Below are positions 5,198 through 7,037 of a DNA stretch of 7,037 nucleotides, piece by piece (the stretch's first letter is position 1; every line of letters begins with the position of its first letter). The stretch is from Actinomycetota bacterium (GTDB lineage: Bacteria; Actinomycetota; Thermoleophilia; Gaiellales; Gaiellaceae): contig JACCTK010000245.1 of the NCBI GenBank assembly GCA_013812465.1, positions 1-7,037 on the forward strand, written 5' to 3'. The notes below the pieces were generated by a model. It ran no database searches. It was not told where the DNA came from and worked only from the letters and a program-made list of their open reading frames with translations. Both the position numbers and the translations under genes were made by a program.

Positions 5198-5222
5198 GCC
5201 AAGTAACAGACTGTTACTTGGC
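5198..5222. repeat. 25-bp palindrome between carB and pyrK
   Basis: Arms GCCAAGTAACAG (5198-5209) and CTGTTACTTGGC (5211-5222) are exact complements around a single central A. Such symmetry suits a dimeric DNA-binding protein or a dispersed palindromic element, and its RNA would form a hairpin with a tight loop. There is no T-run, so it is not an intrinsic terminator. It is noticeably richer in AT than the flanking genes. Confidence 0.8.
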
Positions 5223-5225
5223 AGG

Positions 5226-7037
<1,812 letters not shown>

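Overview
The window is a GC-rich bacterial chromosome segment in which every convincing gene lies on the minus strand. Read right to left, the order is carB (3' part), pyrK, pyrD, mihF (actinobacterial integration host factor), gmk, rpoZ, coaBC, a MoxR-type AAA+ ATPase, and the first codons of one more gene at the left edge. The block mihF-gmk-rpoZ-coaBC next to pyrimidine genes is a hallmark of Actinomycetota. The class 1B dihydroorotate dehydrogenase pair (pyrD+pyrK), the high GC and the divergent MihF suggest a deep-branching actinobacterium such as Thermoleophilia (Gaiellales/Solirubrobacterales). That placement is an inference and was not checked by search.

Right part (about 3565-7037): de novo pyrimidine synthesis. 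CarB makes carbamoyl phosphate. PyrD and PyrK together oxidise dihydroorotate and pass the electrons through FMN, a [2Fe-2S] cluster and FAD to NAD+. The two junctions beside pyrK are unusual. Both carry a small GGTCAGACC palindrome, one holds a 25-bp near-perfect palindrome, and the start codon of pyrK is hard to place. A 9-codon ORF with a good ribosome binding site overlaps the pyrD start by ATGA and probably couples its translation. CarB carries an in-frame insertion of about 15 residues built from a 32-bp inverted repeat. That repeat has the same termini as a 30-bp inverted repeat between mihF and gmk.

Middle (3022-3564): mihF has a readable sigma70-type promoter placed so that its mRNA would be leaderless or nearly so. 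It is followed by a 128-bp intergenic stretch with two hairpins, and then gmk.

Left part (1-3021): a tight operon in which most genes touch or overlap (gmk/rpoZ, coaBC/moxR and moxR/next gene by ATGA). It covers GMP kinase, RNA polymerase omega, coenzyme A synthesis and a MoxR chaperone-like ATPase. It is ordinary housekeeping in content. I see no defence system, transposase, CRISPR array, tRNA or rRNA. The most interesting signals are small palindromic elements and translational arrangements, not a new multi-gene system.
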